NCBI RefSeq assembly: GCF_007904085.1 | Contig: NZ_CP042326.1 | Span: 2,604,001 to 2,668,000, forward strand | From: Euhalothece natronophila Z-M001 | GTDB taxonomy: Bacteria; Cyanobacteriota; Cyanobacteriia; Cyanobacteriales; Rubidibacteraceae | Length of the DNA: 64,000 nucleotides | Direction: 5' to 3' | Part shown: one piece after another, positions 1 through 7,130 of the stretch | How positions within the stretch are numbered: the first letter of the stretch is position 1 | How the letters are laid out: every line of letters begins with the position of its first letter | Notes under the pieces: generated by a model | Told to the model about the DNA's origin: nothing | Seen by the model: the letters and a program-made list of their open reading frames with translations, nothing else | Database searches by the model: none | Program-made: the position numbers and the translations under genes

Positions 1-174
1 CTGAGATGGGCAAGTAAGATGAGTTGGAAAGGTTCTCAGCCTGTGGTTCACCATGTCACTAAGCTTTATCAAACTGGTGTCAAAGTTGACCCTGAGTCTT
101 TAGCAGACTATCGGGTTGATTGGTATCCTTCAGAATCTCTGCCCAAATGGTCAGTTACTGTTGGTTCGTTCTGA
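1..174 (+). pseudogene. C-terminal remnant of a transposase (ISAzo13-like?), open at window start
   Basis: An open frame enters from the window edge and stops with TGA at 172-174, giving about 57 residues. The ending, with GVKVDPESLADYRVDWYP and then LPKWSVTVGS, resembles the tail of ISAzo13/Rhodopirellula-type DDE transposases, which finish in a tryptophan-containing beta strand. No catalytic residue lies in the visible part, so the family call rests on general resemblance. The stop overlaps the ATG of the next gene (ATGA-like overlap), suggesting the element's end abuts or truncates that gene. Confidence 0.4.
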
Positions 175-815
175 TGGGTATTCTTTTTTCTTGCAAGTCC
201 CTAAACACTCTTGCTAACGCTCCGACTTTTGGGTTTGATAATATGGTTGCTAACTGGGCTTATTTACGCTCTCTACAATACTTTGGAGATAAGCCAGCAC
301 GACGTGAAACAGGATACTCCTTATTACCAAAATATCTAGAAGTAATTGCCAAACAAGACCCCCAATTTATACAAGCCTATCGTTTTATTGCCCCCGTTAG
401 CTCAATTTATGCAGGTCGTCCCCAAGAAACTATACACTGGTTAGAGCGTGCCCTAGAAGAAATGTCTCCAGAAGCTCCCTTAGCTTATGTGGTATGGGTT
501 CATAAAGCCCACGATGAACTCTTATTCCTTGGAGATGCTCAAGCTGCATCTAAATCCTACAAAATGGCTGCGGAATGGGCTAGCAAGAATCCTGATACTG
601 AAAGAAATGCAAATAGTCTCCGCCGAACTGCTGAATTTATAGAAGAAAACCCAACCAGTCCCATTCCAAAAATCGGCTCTTGGGGGATGGTGTTAAGACA
701 TACCCCTGATCAAGAAGTACAAGAAATTGCAATTGAAAATATCCAAGAGTTAGGAGGTGATGTGATAGTGGATGAGCAAGGAAGAGTGCAAATTGAGTTT
801 CCTGAAGAAGATTAA
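174..815 (+). CDS. TPR-like helical protein, possibly 5'-truncated
   Basis: This 213-residue frame is read from ATG 174. After a short hydrophobic start it has FGFDNMVANWAYLRSLQYFGD and then helical pairs such as DPQFIQAYRFIAPVSSIYAGRP and AQAASKSYKMAAEWASKNPD. This is the look of tetratricopeptide-type cyanobacterial proteins annotated as TPR or hypothetical membrane-associated proteins. Such proteins normally begin with a transmembrane helix; here only a weak MGILFSCKSLNTLANA segment remains. Because the frame starts within a transposase remnant, the original N-terminus was probably replaced by the insertion. No function is assigned. Confidence 0.6.
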   Translation: MGILFSCKSLNTLANAPTFGFDNMVANWAYLRSLQYFGDKPARRETGYSLLPKYLEVIAKQDPQFIQAYRFIAPVSSIYAGRPQETIHWLERALEEMSPEAPLAYVVWVHKAHDELLFLGDAQAASKSYKMAAEWASKNPDTERNANSLRRTAEFIEENPTSPIPKIGSWGMVLRHTPDQEVQEIAIENIQELGGDVIVDEQGRVQIEFPEED

Positions 816-905
816 AATAATTAGTAATATAGCAATATGATCTCATTAGTAAAAAGTAGTTTAACTTGCGTAGGCTGAAAGCCGTGCCGAAGGCTTCCCC
901 CCTAA

Positions 906-924
906 CCCCCCTTAGTAAGGGGGG
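906..924. repeat. Short perfect palindrome CCCCCCTT-AGT-AAGGGGGG
   Basis: A 19-bp inverted repeat of eight C/T bases, a three-base loop and eight A/G bases sits in the gap between the TPR gene and the kinase pair. Similar C-run/G-run palindromes are common intergenic repeats in cyanobacteria. It has no T tract beside it, so it is not a canonical terminator. Confidence 0.6.
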
Positions 925-959
925 AATTAAAGGGGGAATCCCAACTAAAAATTTACAAC

Positions 960-1066
960 TATAGTCGTTCCAATTCAGTTCCGTAGTGCAGCCATCTTGG
1001 CTGCTACTAGGGAGCAAGATGCTCCCACTACTTTTAAGCTGCTGTTTTTTATTTGGAATCACTATA
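960..1066. mobile_element. 107-bp MITE, copy 1
   Basis: The element begins TATAGTCGTTCCAAT and ends ATTTGGAATCACTATA, so its ends form imperfect inverted repeats (TATAGT(C/G)(G/A)TTCCAA). A second copy of identical length lies at 44731-44837, differing at only a few positions. The internal part contains the palindromic stretch AGCCATCTTGGCTGC and a CAAGATGCTCCCACTA segment. TA at both borders fits a Tc1/IS630-type TA target, suggesting mobilisation by an IS630-family transposase. It has no coding capacity of its own. Confidence 0.75.
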
Positions 1067-1106
1067 ATTTAGGATTGCTATAGCATTTTTAATAAGTAAA
1101 ATGGTG

Positions 1107-2315
1107 TTATCCTTCTGCTAAAGCGTTACAAATTTTTTCAGCATCTTCAATTACTTGCTCTTTATAACTTGCTAACCATTTTTCTGCTTTCTCTTCAGAA
1201 ACTTCTTTATTAAGCAAATAGTTTTTGAGATTTGTTAATTGTAATGGTAAGTTTTTATTAACACTAAATTTGCCTAAACGTTCAAGTTTTTGCGTCAAGA
1301 ACTTTTGAAGCAATAACTGCAAATCAACAGGCATCAAATCTTCGCGATCAGGAAACTGATTTCTAAACCATTGAGTATATAAATTATTCATTTTTGTTCC
1401 TAATTCGTTATTAGGATCATTGGCACCATAATAAAGTAAATAATATAAATCTAGAAAAATATAATTTTTCTCAGACCATTCCCAATCAACAATAACGATT
1501 TCTCCTTCATCAGTTATTAGACAATTCTCTAAGCCCATATCTCCATGAATCCAAGACACAGGAAGGAGTAATTGGCTATTATAGATCATTTTAGTTGTGT
1601 TTAATATAATTTCAGCTTCTGATTTCGACCATCCATGAGAGACCAATATATCTTCTGTTAAATTAGCAAAATGGGAAATAAAACGAGCTGGCGTTTCTAA
1701 CTCCACTCCATTAGCATCATACCAAGATAATAACGGTTCAAATAGATCAGCACTTCTATCTTCTCCCACTTTTGGCTTTTTTCCTATAATTTGCTCATAC
1801 CACACCACTGGCGTATCTGAAATAGGACTATCATTAGAATGATCAACAATAATTTTAGGAACTCGAAATAAATTTAGTTTTTCTGCTTGTCGGATGGCTA
1901 CCACTTCATTTTCAACAAGAGTTTTACCTTGTTGTTTATAATAAATTTTACAAATAACCTTCTCTTCTGGATAAAAAGCCAGAATATTATAGGAAATCCT
2001 AATTTGGTCAACAAAGGCTTTAGCTTGCCCAATGGGAAGTAAGTGGTTGACTACGGTATCTAGAGAATATTTACCTTTCACTACTTGCGGATAGTATTCC
2101 CAATTCTTAACTCTTGAAAAGAAACTACAAATTTTAATCCAACGATAATTACTAAGAAAATAAGAATCAACAAAAATCGACTTCTGTTGGCGATTCTTAG
2201 AATCAAATAATCCTGATGCGTCTTCGCACTTTTCTAAATCTTGTAAAACTTGTCCTAAGGTAACATCTGGAATTTGTGATAAGGGTTCTGATAAAGGAGA
2301 TACAGGTTCAGTCAT
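1107..2315 (-). CDS. Choline/aminoglycoside kinase-like phosphotransferase, paralog A
   Basis: A 402-residue protein with the eukaryotic-like kinase signature of the APH/choline kinase superfamily: catalytic loop HGDMGLENCL at residues 257-266 (HGD...N) and the metal-binding aspartate in IVDWEW at 275-280. A conserved N-terminal half of about 150 residues (SGLFDSK, RISYNILAFYP) precedes it and carries the likely ATP-site lysine in a KIYY context. The substrate cannot be told from sequence; small alcohols, sugars or amino compounds are possible. The neighbouring gene at 2564-3778 is a close paralog, and both have nearly the same upstream sequence, so the pair arose by tandem duplication. Start chosen at the MTEPVSPLSEPL ATG, which both copies share. 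Confidence 0.75.
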   Translation of the reverse strand: MTEPVSPLSEPLSQIPDVTLGQVLQDLEKCEDASGLFDSKNRQQKSIFVDSYFLSNYRWIKICSFFSRVKNWEYYPQVVKGKYSLDTVVNHLLPIGQAKAFVDQIRISYNILAFYPEEKVICKIYYKQQGKTLVENEVVAIRQAEKLNLFRVPKIIVDHSNDSPISDTPVVWYEQIIGKKPKVGEDRSADLFEPLLSWYDANGVELETPARFISHFANLTEDILVSHGWSKSEAEIILNTTKMIYNSQLLLPVSWIHGDMGLENCLITDEGEIVIVDWEWSEKNYIFLDLYYLLYYGANDPNNELGTKMNNLYTQWFRNQFPDREDLMPVDLQLLLQKFLTQKLERLGKFSVNKNLPLQLTNLKNYLLNKEVSEEKAEKWLASYKEQVIEDAEKICNALAEG

Positions 2316-2563
2316 CGTTTTTACTTAATTTTAACCGTTTAATTAACTTGATTGTACCTGTATAAGGAATTGAACGCAATTACAGCGTGATCCCCCCCTT
2401 AACAAAAGCAGGGTCGTTTCATTTTAATTATCACATTTGTGAAAAATTTATTACCAAAAAATCTTGAAATTGATCACTTTTTAGATTAATTTTGGTGAGT
2501 TACTACTAAGAGAGATTAATAAAATCGCTCGCCATAACTATATTGAAATAACTATAGATTTTA

Positions 2564-3778
2564 TTATTCTGATAAAGCGTTACAAATTTTTTTAGCATCT
2601 GCAATGACCTTTTCTTGATAAGTTGCTAATAATTCTTGCGCTTGTTCTTCAGTAATTTTCTCAGTTACTTGTTGATTGAGTAAATGAGTTTTGAGATTTT
2701 TTAATCTTAAGGGCAAGTCTGTATTTTTTAATCCTACCCAAGTTTGTAAATTTTCTACTATAAACTGTTGAAGCCTCAACTGTAAGTCAAGAGACATTGT
2801 ATTTTCTTCCTCAGGAAACTTATCTTTAAACCATTTGGTATATAAATTAGTCATTGCTATTTCTGCATTAAAAGCAGGATCATTACCCCCATAAGAAAGT
2901 AAAGAATATAAATCTAGAAAAATATAATTTTTTCCATACCATTCCCAATCAATAATAACGATTTCCCCTTCGTCCGTTACTAAACAATTTGATAATCCCA
3001 TATCTCCATGAATCCAAGAAACAGGAAGTAAGAGCTGACAATTTTGAATTTTATTAATTGTCGTTAAAATAATTTCTGCTTCTGATTTCGACCACCCCTG
3101 AGAGACTAATATATCTTCTGTTAAATCAGCAAAAGGGGCAATAAAACGAGCTGGCGTTTCTAACTCCACCCCGTGAGCATCATACCAAGATAATAACTTT
3201 TCAAATACCTCAATACTTTTATTTTCTCCCGCTCTTTGTGTTTTCCCTGAAATTTGCTCATACCACACCACTGGCGTATCTGAAATAGGACTATCATTAG
3301 AATGATCAACAATAATTTTAGGAACTCGAAATAAATTTAGTTTTTCTGCCTGTCGGATAGCTACTACTTCATTTTTAGCATAAATTTTACCTTTTCTTCG
3401 ATAATAAATTTTACAAACAACCTTCTCTCTTGGATAAAATGCCAAAATATTATAGGAAATCCTAATTTGATCAACAAAGGATTTAGCTCGCCCAATCGGA
3501 AGTAAATAGTCAATTACTTGATCTAGGGAATATTTACCTTTTATTACTTGGAGATAGTATTCCCAATTCTTAAGTCTTGAAAAAAAACTGCAAATTTTTA
3601 TCAAGCGATAAGCATCTACTGCATAAGAATCAACAAAAATCGACTTCTGTTGGCGCTTTTTAGAATCAAATAACCCTGATGCGTCTTCACACTTTTCTAA
3701 ATCCTGTAAAACTTGTCCTAAGCTAGCTTGGGGAATTTTTGATAAGGGTTCTGATAAGGGAGATACAGGCTCAGTCAT
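2564..3778 (-). CDS. Choline/aminoglycoside kinase-like phosphotransferase, paralog B
   Basis: A 404-residue paralog of the 1107-2315 protein. It keeps the catalytic loop HGDMGLSNCL and the metal site IIDWEW, so both copies look catalytically competent. The N-terminal halves and the region around DHSNDSPISDTPVVWYEQI are nearly identical. The C-terminal third, after the active site, diverges more, which may reflect different partners or relaxed constraint. Both genes read toward the TPR gene. The segment upstream of the ATG (3779-3881) matches the one upstream of paralog A, including a GATCCCCCCTTAAC motif, so each copy may have its own equivalent promoter. Confidence 0.75.
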   Translation of the reverse strand: MTEPVSPLSEPLSKIPQASLGQVLQDLEKCEDASGLFDSKKRQQKSIFVDSYAVDAYRLIKICSFFSRLKNWEYYLQVIKGKYSLDQVIDYLLPIGRAKSFVDQIRISYNILAFYPREKVVCKIYYRRKGKIYAKNEVVAIRQAEKLNLFRVPKIIVDHSNDSPISDTPVVWYEQISGKTQRAGENKSIEVFEKLLSWYDAHGVELETPARFIAPFADLTEDILVSQGWSKSEAEIILTTINKIQNCQLLLPVSWIHGDMGLSNCLVTDEGEIVIIDWEWYGKNYIFLDLYSLLSYGGNDPAFNAEIAMTNLYTKWFKDKFPEEENTMSLDLQLRLQQFIVENLQTWVGLKNTDLPLRLKNLKTHLLNQQVTEKITEEQAQELLATYQEKVIADAKKICNALSE

Positions 3779-3881
3779 GGTTGTTATTTAATTTTAACCG
3801 TTTAATTAACTTGATTTTACCCGTATCAAGAATTGAACGCAATTACAGCGTGATCCCCCCTTAACAAAAGCAGGGTCGTTT

Positions 3882-3914
3882 CATTCTCCTGAAATTCCCC
3901 TCAGGTGGGGAGAT
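3882..3914. repeat. 33-bp dispersed hairpin repeat, copy 1
   Basis: CATTCTCCTGAAATT followed by CCCCTCAGGTGGGGAGAT. The same 33 bp with two differences is found at 44664-44696. CCTGA and TCAGG can pair to form a small hairpin. Both copies lie in intergenic DNA next to other repeats. Confidence 0.6.
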
Positions 3915-3992
3915 GGGGTGATAGGGAGATGAGGAGATGGGGAGATGAGGAGATGGGGAGATGGGGAGATGGGGTGATAGGGAGATAGGAGA
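3901..3992. repeat. GGGGAGAT/GAGGAGAT minisatellite
   Basis: Degenerate tandem units of 8 bp (GGGGAGAT, GAGGAGAT, GGGGTGAT, AGGGAGAT) run for about 90 bp, with G and A almost exclusively on the plus strand. Open frames on both strands across it are compositional artefacts. It leads directly into a HIP1-cored repeat array. Confidence 0.75.
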
Positions 3993-3995
3993 TGA

Positions 3996-4115
3996 GAAGG
4001 AAGCGCGATCGGTGTTTTGGGGATTGGGAAGGCGCGATCGGTCTTTTGGGATGAGGGGAAGGCGCGATCGGGTGTTTTTGGGGTGGGGAAGGAAGCTCGA
4101 TCGGGTGTTCCGAAA
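3996..4115. repeat. HIP1-cored repeat array 1
   Basis: Four consecutive units of about 30 bp, each with a GCGCGATCGG core (last one GCTCGATCGGG) followed by a G/T-rich spacer such as TTTTGGGGATTGGGAAG. The core is a relative of the cyanobacterial HIP1 octamer GCGATCGC. The array fills the space between the kinase pair and the first toxin-antitoxin-type module. Confidence 0.7.
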
Positions 4116-4122
4116 AAAGGGA

Positions 4123-4449
4123 TCAATTCTTGATCCGCGAGATCGCTTTTTCATAAGCTGGATCATGTTCAGCAAAACTAATTACTAACACTCGTCGCGG
4201 AGAAGGCTTTTCATAAATGCGATAAACCAGACGATAAGCAACACCCTCCCAATCAATTTCTAAAGCGCGGTATCCTCTTAATTTCCCTTTCAAAGCATGA
4301 TTAGGTACTCCACGCCTTTGATAAGGATCTCTAGCTATTGCTAGCTGATACCCTGAAAAATCATTTTGCAATTGAGCAGGTAAACTAGGAATATCTTCTG
4401 TTCTTACAGCAGGATGAACTTGAACCTGATATTTAGACTTTGTACCCAC
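4123..4449 (-). CDS. RelE/ParE-like type II toxin
   Basis: A 108-residue basic protein starting at GTG 4449, with a RelE/ParE-like core: KGKLRGYRALEIDWEGVAYR, then LVYRIYEKPSPRRVLVISFAEHD and a C-terminal helix. The R...L.Y.I pattern and the late strand plus histidine are typical of ribosome-dependent or gyrase-targeting toxins of this fold. The gene overlaps the preceding small ORF by 17 bp, the usual antitoxin-then-toxin order and coupling. The target is not deducible. Confidence 0.65.
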   Translation of the reverse strand: MGTKSKYQVQVHPAVRTEDIPSLPAQLQNDFSGYQLAIARDPYQRRGVPNHALKGKLRGYRALEIDWEGVAYRLVYRIYEKPSPRRVLVISFAEHDPAYEKAISRIKN

Positions 4450-4657
4450 GCTCTTTTAACCATTGATCTAATGCTTCATCATCAATTTCCTGACCTTCTT
4501 CCACAACAGTAATCCATTGCGTGGGATCATCAAGATCGACAGAATCAATCCGTTGTAAGGCTTTTCCTTCGGCAGAGTCTGGATTGAGGTACGTCATTTC
4601 TCCTTCAATTTCAAAAGGGATCAAGTTTTCTGTTTTGGGATTAGACATAGAGATCAT
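4433..4657 (-). CDS. Probable antitoxin of the 4.1-kb toxin
   Basis: A 74-residue acidic protein (IEGEMTYLNPDSAEGKALQRIDSVDLDD, ending DQWLKERGYKV) immediately upstream of and overlapping the RelE/ParE-like toxin. It is rich in D and E, as expected of a partner that neutralises a basic toxin, but has no recognisable DNA-binding motif, so autoregulation is uncertain. Start taken as ATG 4657; a GTG one codon upstream and ATG 4648 are alternatives, and no strong Shine-Dalgarno sequence decides. Confidence 0.55.
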   Translation of the reverse strand: MISMSNPKTENLIPFEIEGEMTYLNPDSAEGKALQRIDSVDLDDPTQWITVVEEGQEIDDEALDQWLKERGYKV

Positions 4658-4689
4658 CACCGAATTATTTAAGACTTAATTGCTATTTT

Positions 4690-4822
4690 AGCGCGATGTT
4701 CGTAGAGGGATGACTTGGCCACATCGGGGTTTAGGATGAGAGGGAAGGCGCGATGTAGCGAAGCTACTTGCCTGCGGCAATCGCTGTTGGGGGATGAGAG
4801 GGAAGGCGCGATCGGGTTATAG
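4690..4822. repeat. HIP1-cored repeat array 2
   Basis: Three GCGCGAT cores. One has a degenerate insertion (GTTCGTAGAGGGATGAC...). Another carries the hairpin insertion GTAGCGAAGCTAC + TTGCCTGCGGCAA between GCGAT and CGC. Spacers are of the GGGATGAGAGGGAAG type. Confidence 0.7.
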
Positions 4823-4891
4823 CTGTAACTAACTTTCCCACTTAGCCACACTGGCAAAACCTTCTCCCCCCTTGGAAAAATCTTGTTACAT

Positions 4892-5014
4892 TCAGGAGAT
4901 TTGAGGATCTACTGTCCAATCTTCTATCCTTAAATCAGGAATTTTATTAAAATCGGCAACATTTCGAGTTAGTAAAAAACTGAAATGATCGGTATCGAGC
5001 AGATATTTCACCAC
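4892..5014 (-). pseudogene. VapC-type PIN toxin with large internal deletion
   Basis: The frame runs from GTG 5014 to TGA 4892 and gives 40 residues. It begins MVKYLLDTDHFS, the classic VapC N-terminus with the first catalytic aspartate. It passes straight into FLLTRNVADFNKIPDLRIEDWT, the usual C-terminal strand and helix of the same family. About 80-90 residues holding the remaining acidic catalytic residues are missing, so the nuclease must be inactive. It starts 2 bp after the stop of the small coiled-coil gene upstream, the normal spacing of a vapBC operon. Confidence 0.75.
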
Positions 5015-5016
5015 TA

Positions 5017-5259
5017 TTAACTCTCTTCCTCTTTCGGCTGATCTTGCTGACGGAAAAAACGCCCATACTCCAGAGCTTCCAAAAATGCTACTTCATCAGA
5101 AATTGAACCAATCAATTGTTCCAATCCCTCTTTAGAGGAGGGTTGGCTTTCTACCTTTTGTTGCAGCTCGGAAACGGTTTGCTCAAGTTTTACTAAACGT
5201 TGTTCTAGGTTTTTCTGGTCTAACATAGGCTTTTTGAGAGTTTCTTGTCGCCTTTTCAT
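5017..5259 (-). CDS. VapB-type antitoxin-like coiled-coil protein, partner of deleted VapC
   Basis: An 80-residue protein with a heptad-like coiled coil (LEQRLVKLEQTVSELQQKVES), then EGLEQLIGSISDEVAFLEALEYGRFFRQ. Short proteins with this layout often precede PIN-domain toxins in cyanobacteria. The downstream PIN gene is only a fusion of its two ends, so this antitoxin now lacks a functional cognate toxin. The start may instead be the inner ATG at 5226 (MLDQKNLEQR), which would remove 11 basic residues; neither start has a clear ribosome binding site. Confidence 0.6.
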   Translation of the reverse strand: MKRRQETLKKPMLDQKNLEQRLVKLEQTVSELQQKVESQPSSKEGLEQLIGSISDEVAFLEALEYGRFFRQQDQPKEEES

Positions 5260-5294
5260 CTAGTTTAATCGATTATCAAAGAGTAGGGAAAAGT

Positions 5295-5580
5295 ATTGGG
5301 GAGCGTGATGTCGCGAAGCTACTTGCCACAGGCGATCGCTGTTTTTGGGATAGGGGGAAAGCGCGATCGGGTATTGGGATAGGGAAGGAAGCGCGATTAG
5401 GCTACCGCCTATGCTTCGCAAACGGGTTTTTGAGGATGGGAGTAGCGCGATCGGGGGTTGGAAGGAGAGGGAAAGCGCGATCAAGTGTTTTGGAGATGGG
5501 GAAGGAGGCGCGCGATCGGGGGTTTTTGGGATGAGGCGCGATCGGGTGTTTTTGGAAGGAGAGGGAAAGCGCGATATTTA
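5295..5580. repeat. HIP1-cored repeat array 3 (longest)
   Basis: About nine units with GCGCGAT cores. Most read GCGCGATCGGG plus a G/T-rich spacer. One has the TAGGC-TACC-GCCTA hairpin insertion and one a variant of the GTAGC-GAA-GCTAC insertion (GTCGCGAAGCTAC). The array separates the VapBC remnant from the RelE module. Open frames across it on both strands have repetitive sequence and are not credible genes. Confidence 0.75.
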
Positions 5581-5591
5581 TTTCAACGAAT

Positions 5592-5855
5592 TTATATCTT
5601 GTAAATTTCCCGACGATGTCCAACTTTTTCAATAATAATTGTTTTTGAATTTTGATCAAAACTATAGATTACTCGATAATCACCCACTCTTAATTTATAA
5701 AATCCTGATAAATTTCCAGATAAAGGAAAAAAGTTAACTTGTTCAAAATTTTCTGCTAACCAGTTAATTTTCTTAATAATTCGCTTTCCTAATTTTGGTG
5801 GTAGCTTTTTCAATTCAGCTACGGCTTGGGTATCATATTGAACTGTATAAGCCAT
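5592..5855 (-). CDS. RelE-family mRNA interferase toxin
   Basis: An 87-residue protein with the full RelE signature: VQYDTQAVAELKKLPPKLGKRI at the N-terminus, GFYKLRVGDYRVIYSFD in the centre and IIIEKVGHRREIYKI at the end. The R in LRVGDYRVIY and the GHRREIY tail are family hallmarks of ribosome-associated mRNA cleavage or relatives. It overlaps its upstream antitoxin by one base, so translation is probably coupled. Length is normal for the family. Confidence 0.85.
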   Translation of the reverse strand: MAYTVQYDTQAVAELKKLPPKLGKRIIKKINWLAENFEQVNFFPLSGNLSGFYKLRVGDYRVIYSFDQNSKTIIIEKVGHRREIYKI

Positions 5856-6070
5856 TATTCAATTCCCAATTCTTTCATTACCTCTTGGGAACTAACTAAC
5901 TTGCTTTCTCCAGTTTGACGGGAATGTTGTCTTTTTTGTAACTCTTTTTGAATCTCAGGTCTAATTAATTTTCCCTCATCAGAATCAACTGATACTTCTT
6001 CAAGAACCTCATCTATTACTTCTCGAATTAATTCTTTTAATTCCTGAACTGTTAAATCTTTAACTTGCAT
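5855..6070 (-). CDS. Antitoxin of the RelE module
   Basis: A 71-residue acidic protein (LTVQELKELIREVIDEVLEEVSVDSDEGKLIRPEIQKEL) directly preceding the RelE-type toxin, with a one-base stop/start overlap. The N-terminal helix matches small cyanobacterial antitoxins annotated as hypothetical. A good ribosome binding site (AAGGAGTGAACG) precedes ATG 6070, fixing the start. Such antitoxins are usually made in excess and repress the operon, but no operator is evident here. Confidence 0.75.
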   Translation of the reverse strand: MQVKDLTVQELKELIREVIDEVLEEVSVDSDEGKLIRPEIQKELQKRQHSRQTGESKLVSSQEVMKELGIE

Positions 6071-6159
6071 CGTTCACTCCTTTTTTTCTACACTTCTAGG
6101 GCAAGAAAGCCATTTTGTCTTAATTCTCCTATTTATTTTAACTGATTTAAAAATTGGAG

Positions 6160-6435
6160 GAAGGCGCGATGTCAGTGTGAGACTTGCCTACGGCAATCGG
6201 GTTTTGGGGTGAGAGGGAAGGCGCGATTAGGCTACCGCCTATGCTACGCAAACGGGTTTTGGATGAAGGGGGAAGCGCGATGTAGCGAAGCTACTTGCCT
6301 ACGGCAATCGCTGTTTTGGAATGAGTGGGAAAGCGCGATTAGGCTACCGCCTATGCTACGCAAACGGGGGTTGGGATGAAGGGGGAAGCGCGATCGGGGT
6401 TTGGGATGAGTTGGGAGGCGCGATCGCTGATCAGT
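6160..6435. repeat. HIP1-cored repeat array 4 with several hairpin insertions
   Basis: Six units. Two carry the TAGGC-TACC-GCCTA insertion, two the GTAGC-GAA-GCTAC/TTGCC-TAC-GGCAA insertion or a variant, and two are plain GCGCGATCGGG or GCGCGATCGC. The alternation of plain and inserted cores within one array is clearest here. It lies between the RelE module and the DUF4258 pseudogene. Confidence 0.75.
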
Positions 6436-6472
6436 TTTCAAAAATAGGGCTGAAAATGATAAAATTAATAGA

Positions 6473-6730
6473 ATGGAGTTTGATTTATCTAAACACGCTC
6501 AAGAAGAACTAACGAAACGAAAAATTCCTTTGCGAGTTTTAGAGTTAATTTTAAATCATCCTAGTTAAATTATTGAGGAAGATAAACTAACAATTTATCA
6601 AGGTTTATTTACTGGTAATAATGGTAAGAAATATCTACTAAGAGTCTTTCTGAACACTACTGCGAAACCAGTAAAAGTAATTACAGTCTATAAAACTAGC
6701 AAAATCAGTAAGTATTGGAGGAACTTATGA
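6473..6730 (+). pseudogene. DUF4258 toxin-like gene with an in-frame TAA
   Basis: The frame reads MEFDLSKHAQEELTKRKIP, LRVLELILNHPS, then a TAA stop at 6566-6568. It continues in the same frame as IIEEDKLTIYQGLFTG, KKYLLRVFLNTT and VKVITVYKTSKISKYW. This is a complete DUF4258 protein of about 85 residues broken by a single nonsense codon, most simply CAA changed to TAA. Its terminal TGA overlaps the ATG of the DUF2283 gene (ATGA), as in intact DUF4258/DUF2283 pairs, which are suspected toxin-antitoxin modules. Confidence 0.75.
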
Positions 6731-6930
6731 AAATAAAATATGATGCCGAAGTTGATGTTTTGCGAGTTCATTGGTCAAATGATTCTATTGAGGAAAGTGA
6801 CGAAACTGAACCTGGTGTAATTCTAGATTATAACGAGAAAGGAATAGTGATTGGTGTGGAAGTTTTAAACGCTTCTCAAACCGTAGAAAACTGGCAAAAA
6901 ATACAAGAAATAAAGCTTGAAAGTTGTTAA
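6727..6930 (+). CDS. DUF2283 family protein (putative antitoxin)
   Basis: A 67-residue protein, MKIKYDAEVDVLRVHWSND...EPGVILDYNEKGIVIGVEVLNAS, matching the small all-beta DUF2283 family. Start chosen at ATG 6727 because GGAGGAACTT stands at ideal distance upstream. The preceding, nonsense-mutated DUF4258 gene overlaps it by four bases. DUF2283 proteins often pair with DUF4258 proteins and are thought to be antitoxins; with the partner broken, this one may be an orphan. Confidence 0.75.
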   Translation: MKIKYDAEVDVLRVHWSNDSIEESDETEPGVILDYNEKGIVIGVEVLNASQTVENWQKIQEIKLESC

Positions 6931-6954
6931 TTCAATGCACAAGTGAAGCCTAAT

Positions 6955-7130
6955 CGTTGTTTTTTGGGAATGAGAGGGAGTAGCGCGATTGGGTGTTGGG
7001 GTGAGAGGGGAAGCGCGATCGGGGTTTGGAATGGGGAAGGAAGCGCGATTAGGCTACCGCCTATGCTTCGCAAACGGGTTTTGGGGTGAGGGGGAGTAGC
7101 GCGATTTTGGGGATGGGAAGGAAAGCGCGA
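6955..7130. repeat. HIP1-cored repeat array 5
   Basis: Five units with GCGCGAT cores; one carries the TAGGC-TACC-GCCTA insertion. One core is GCGCGATTGGG and one GCGCGATTTTG, showing decay. The array ends at the stop codon of the DUF3368 gene. Confidence 0.7.

Noticed and set aside
637-1062. Minus-strand open frame MIPNKKQQ... and its twin at 44555-44833
   Set aside because: Both are readings through the 107-bp MITE and adjacent repeats; they diverge outside it and have no coding signal.
3996-4115. Possible CRISPR array
   Set aside because: Units are about 30 bp but there are no unique spacers: the parts between cores are themselves repeats, and no cas gene is near.
3861-4188. Three overlapping open frames (HLPISPSPHLPIS-type peptides)
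   Set aside because: Minisatellite and array DNA lacks stops in several frames; composition artefact.
4669-6441. Open frames of 62-85 codons across the GCGCGATCGGG arrays on both strands
   Set aside because: Their peptides (repeated RSRLP, DRAFPS and similar) are direct translations of the repeat unit, on both strands and in several frames. No ribosome binding sites or family features.
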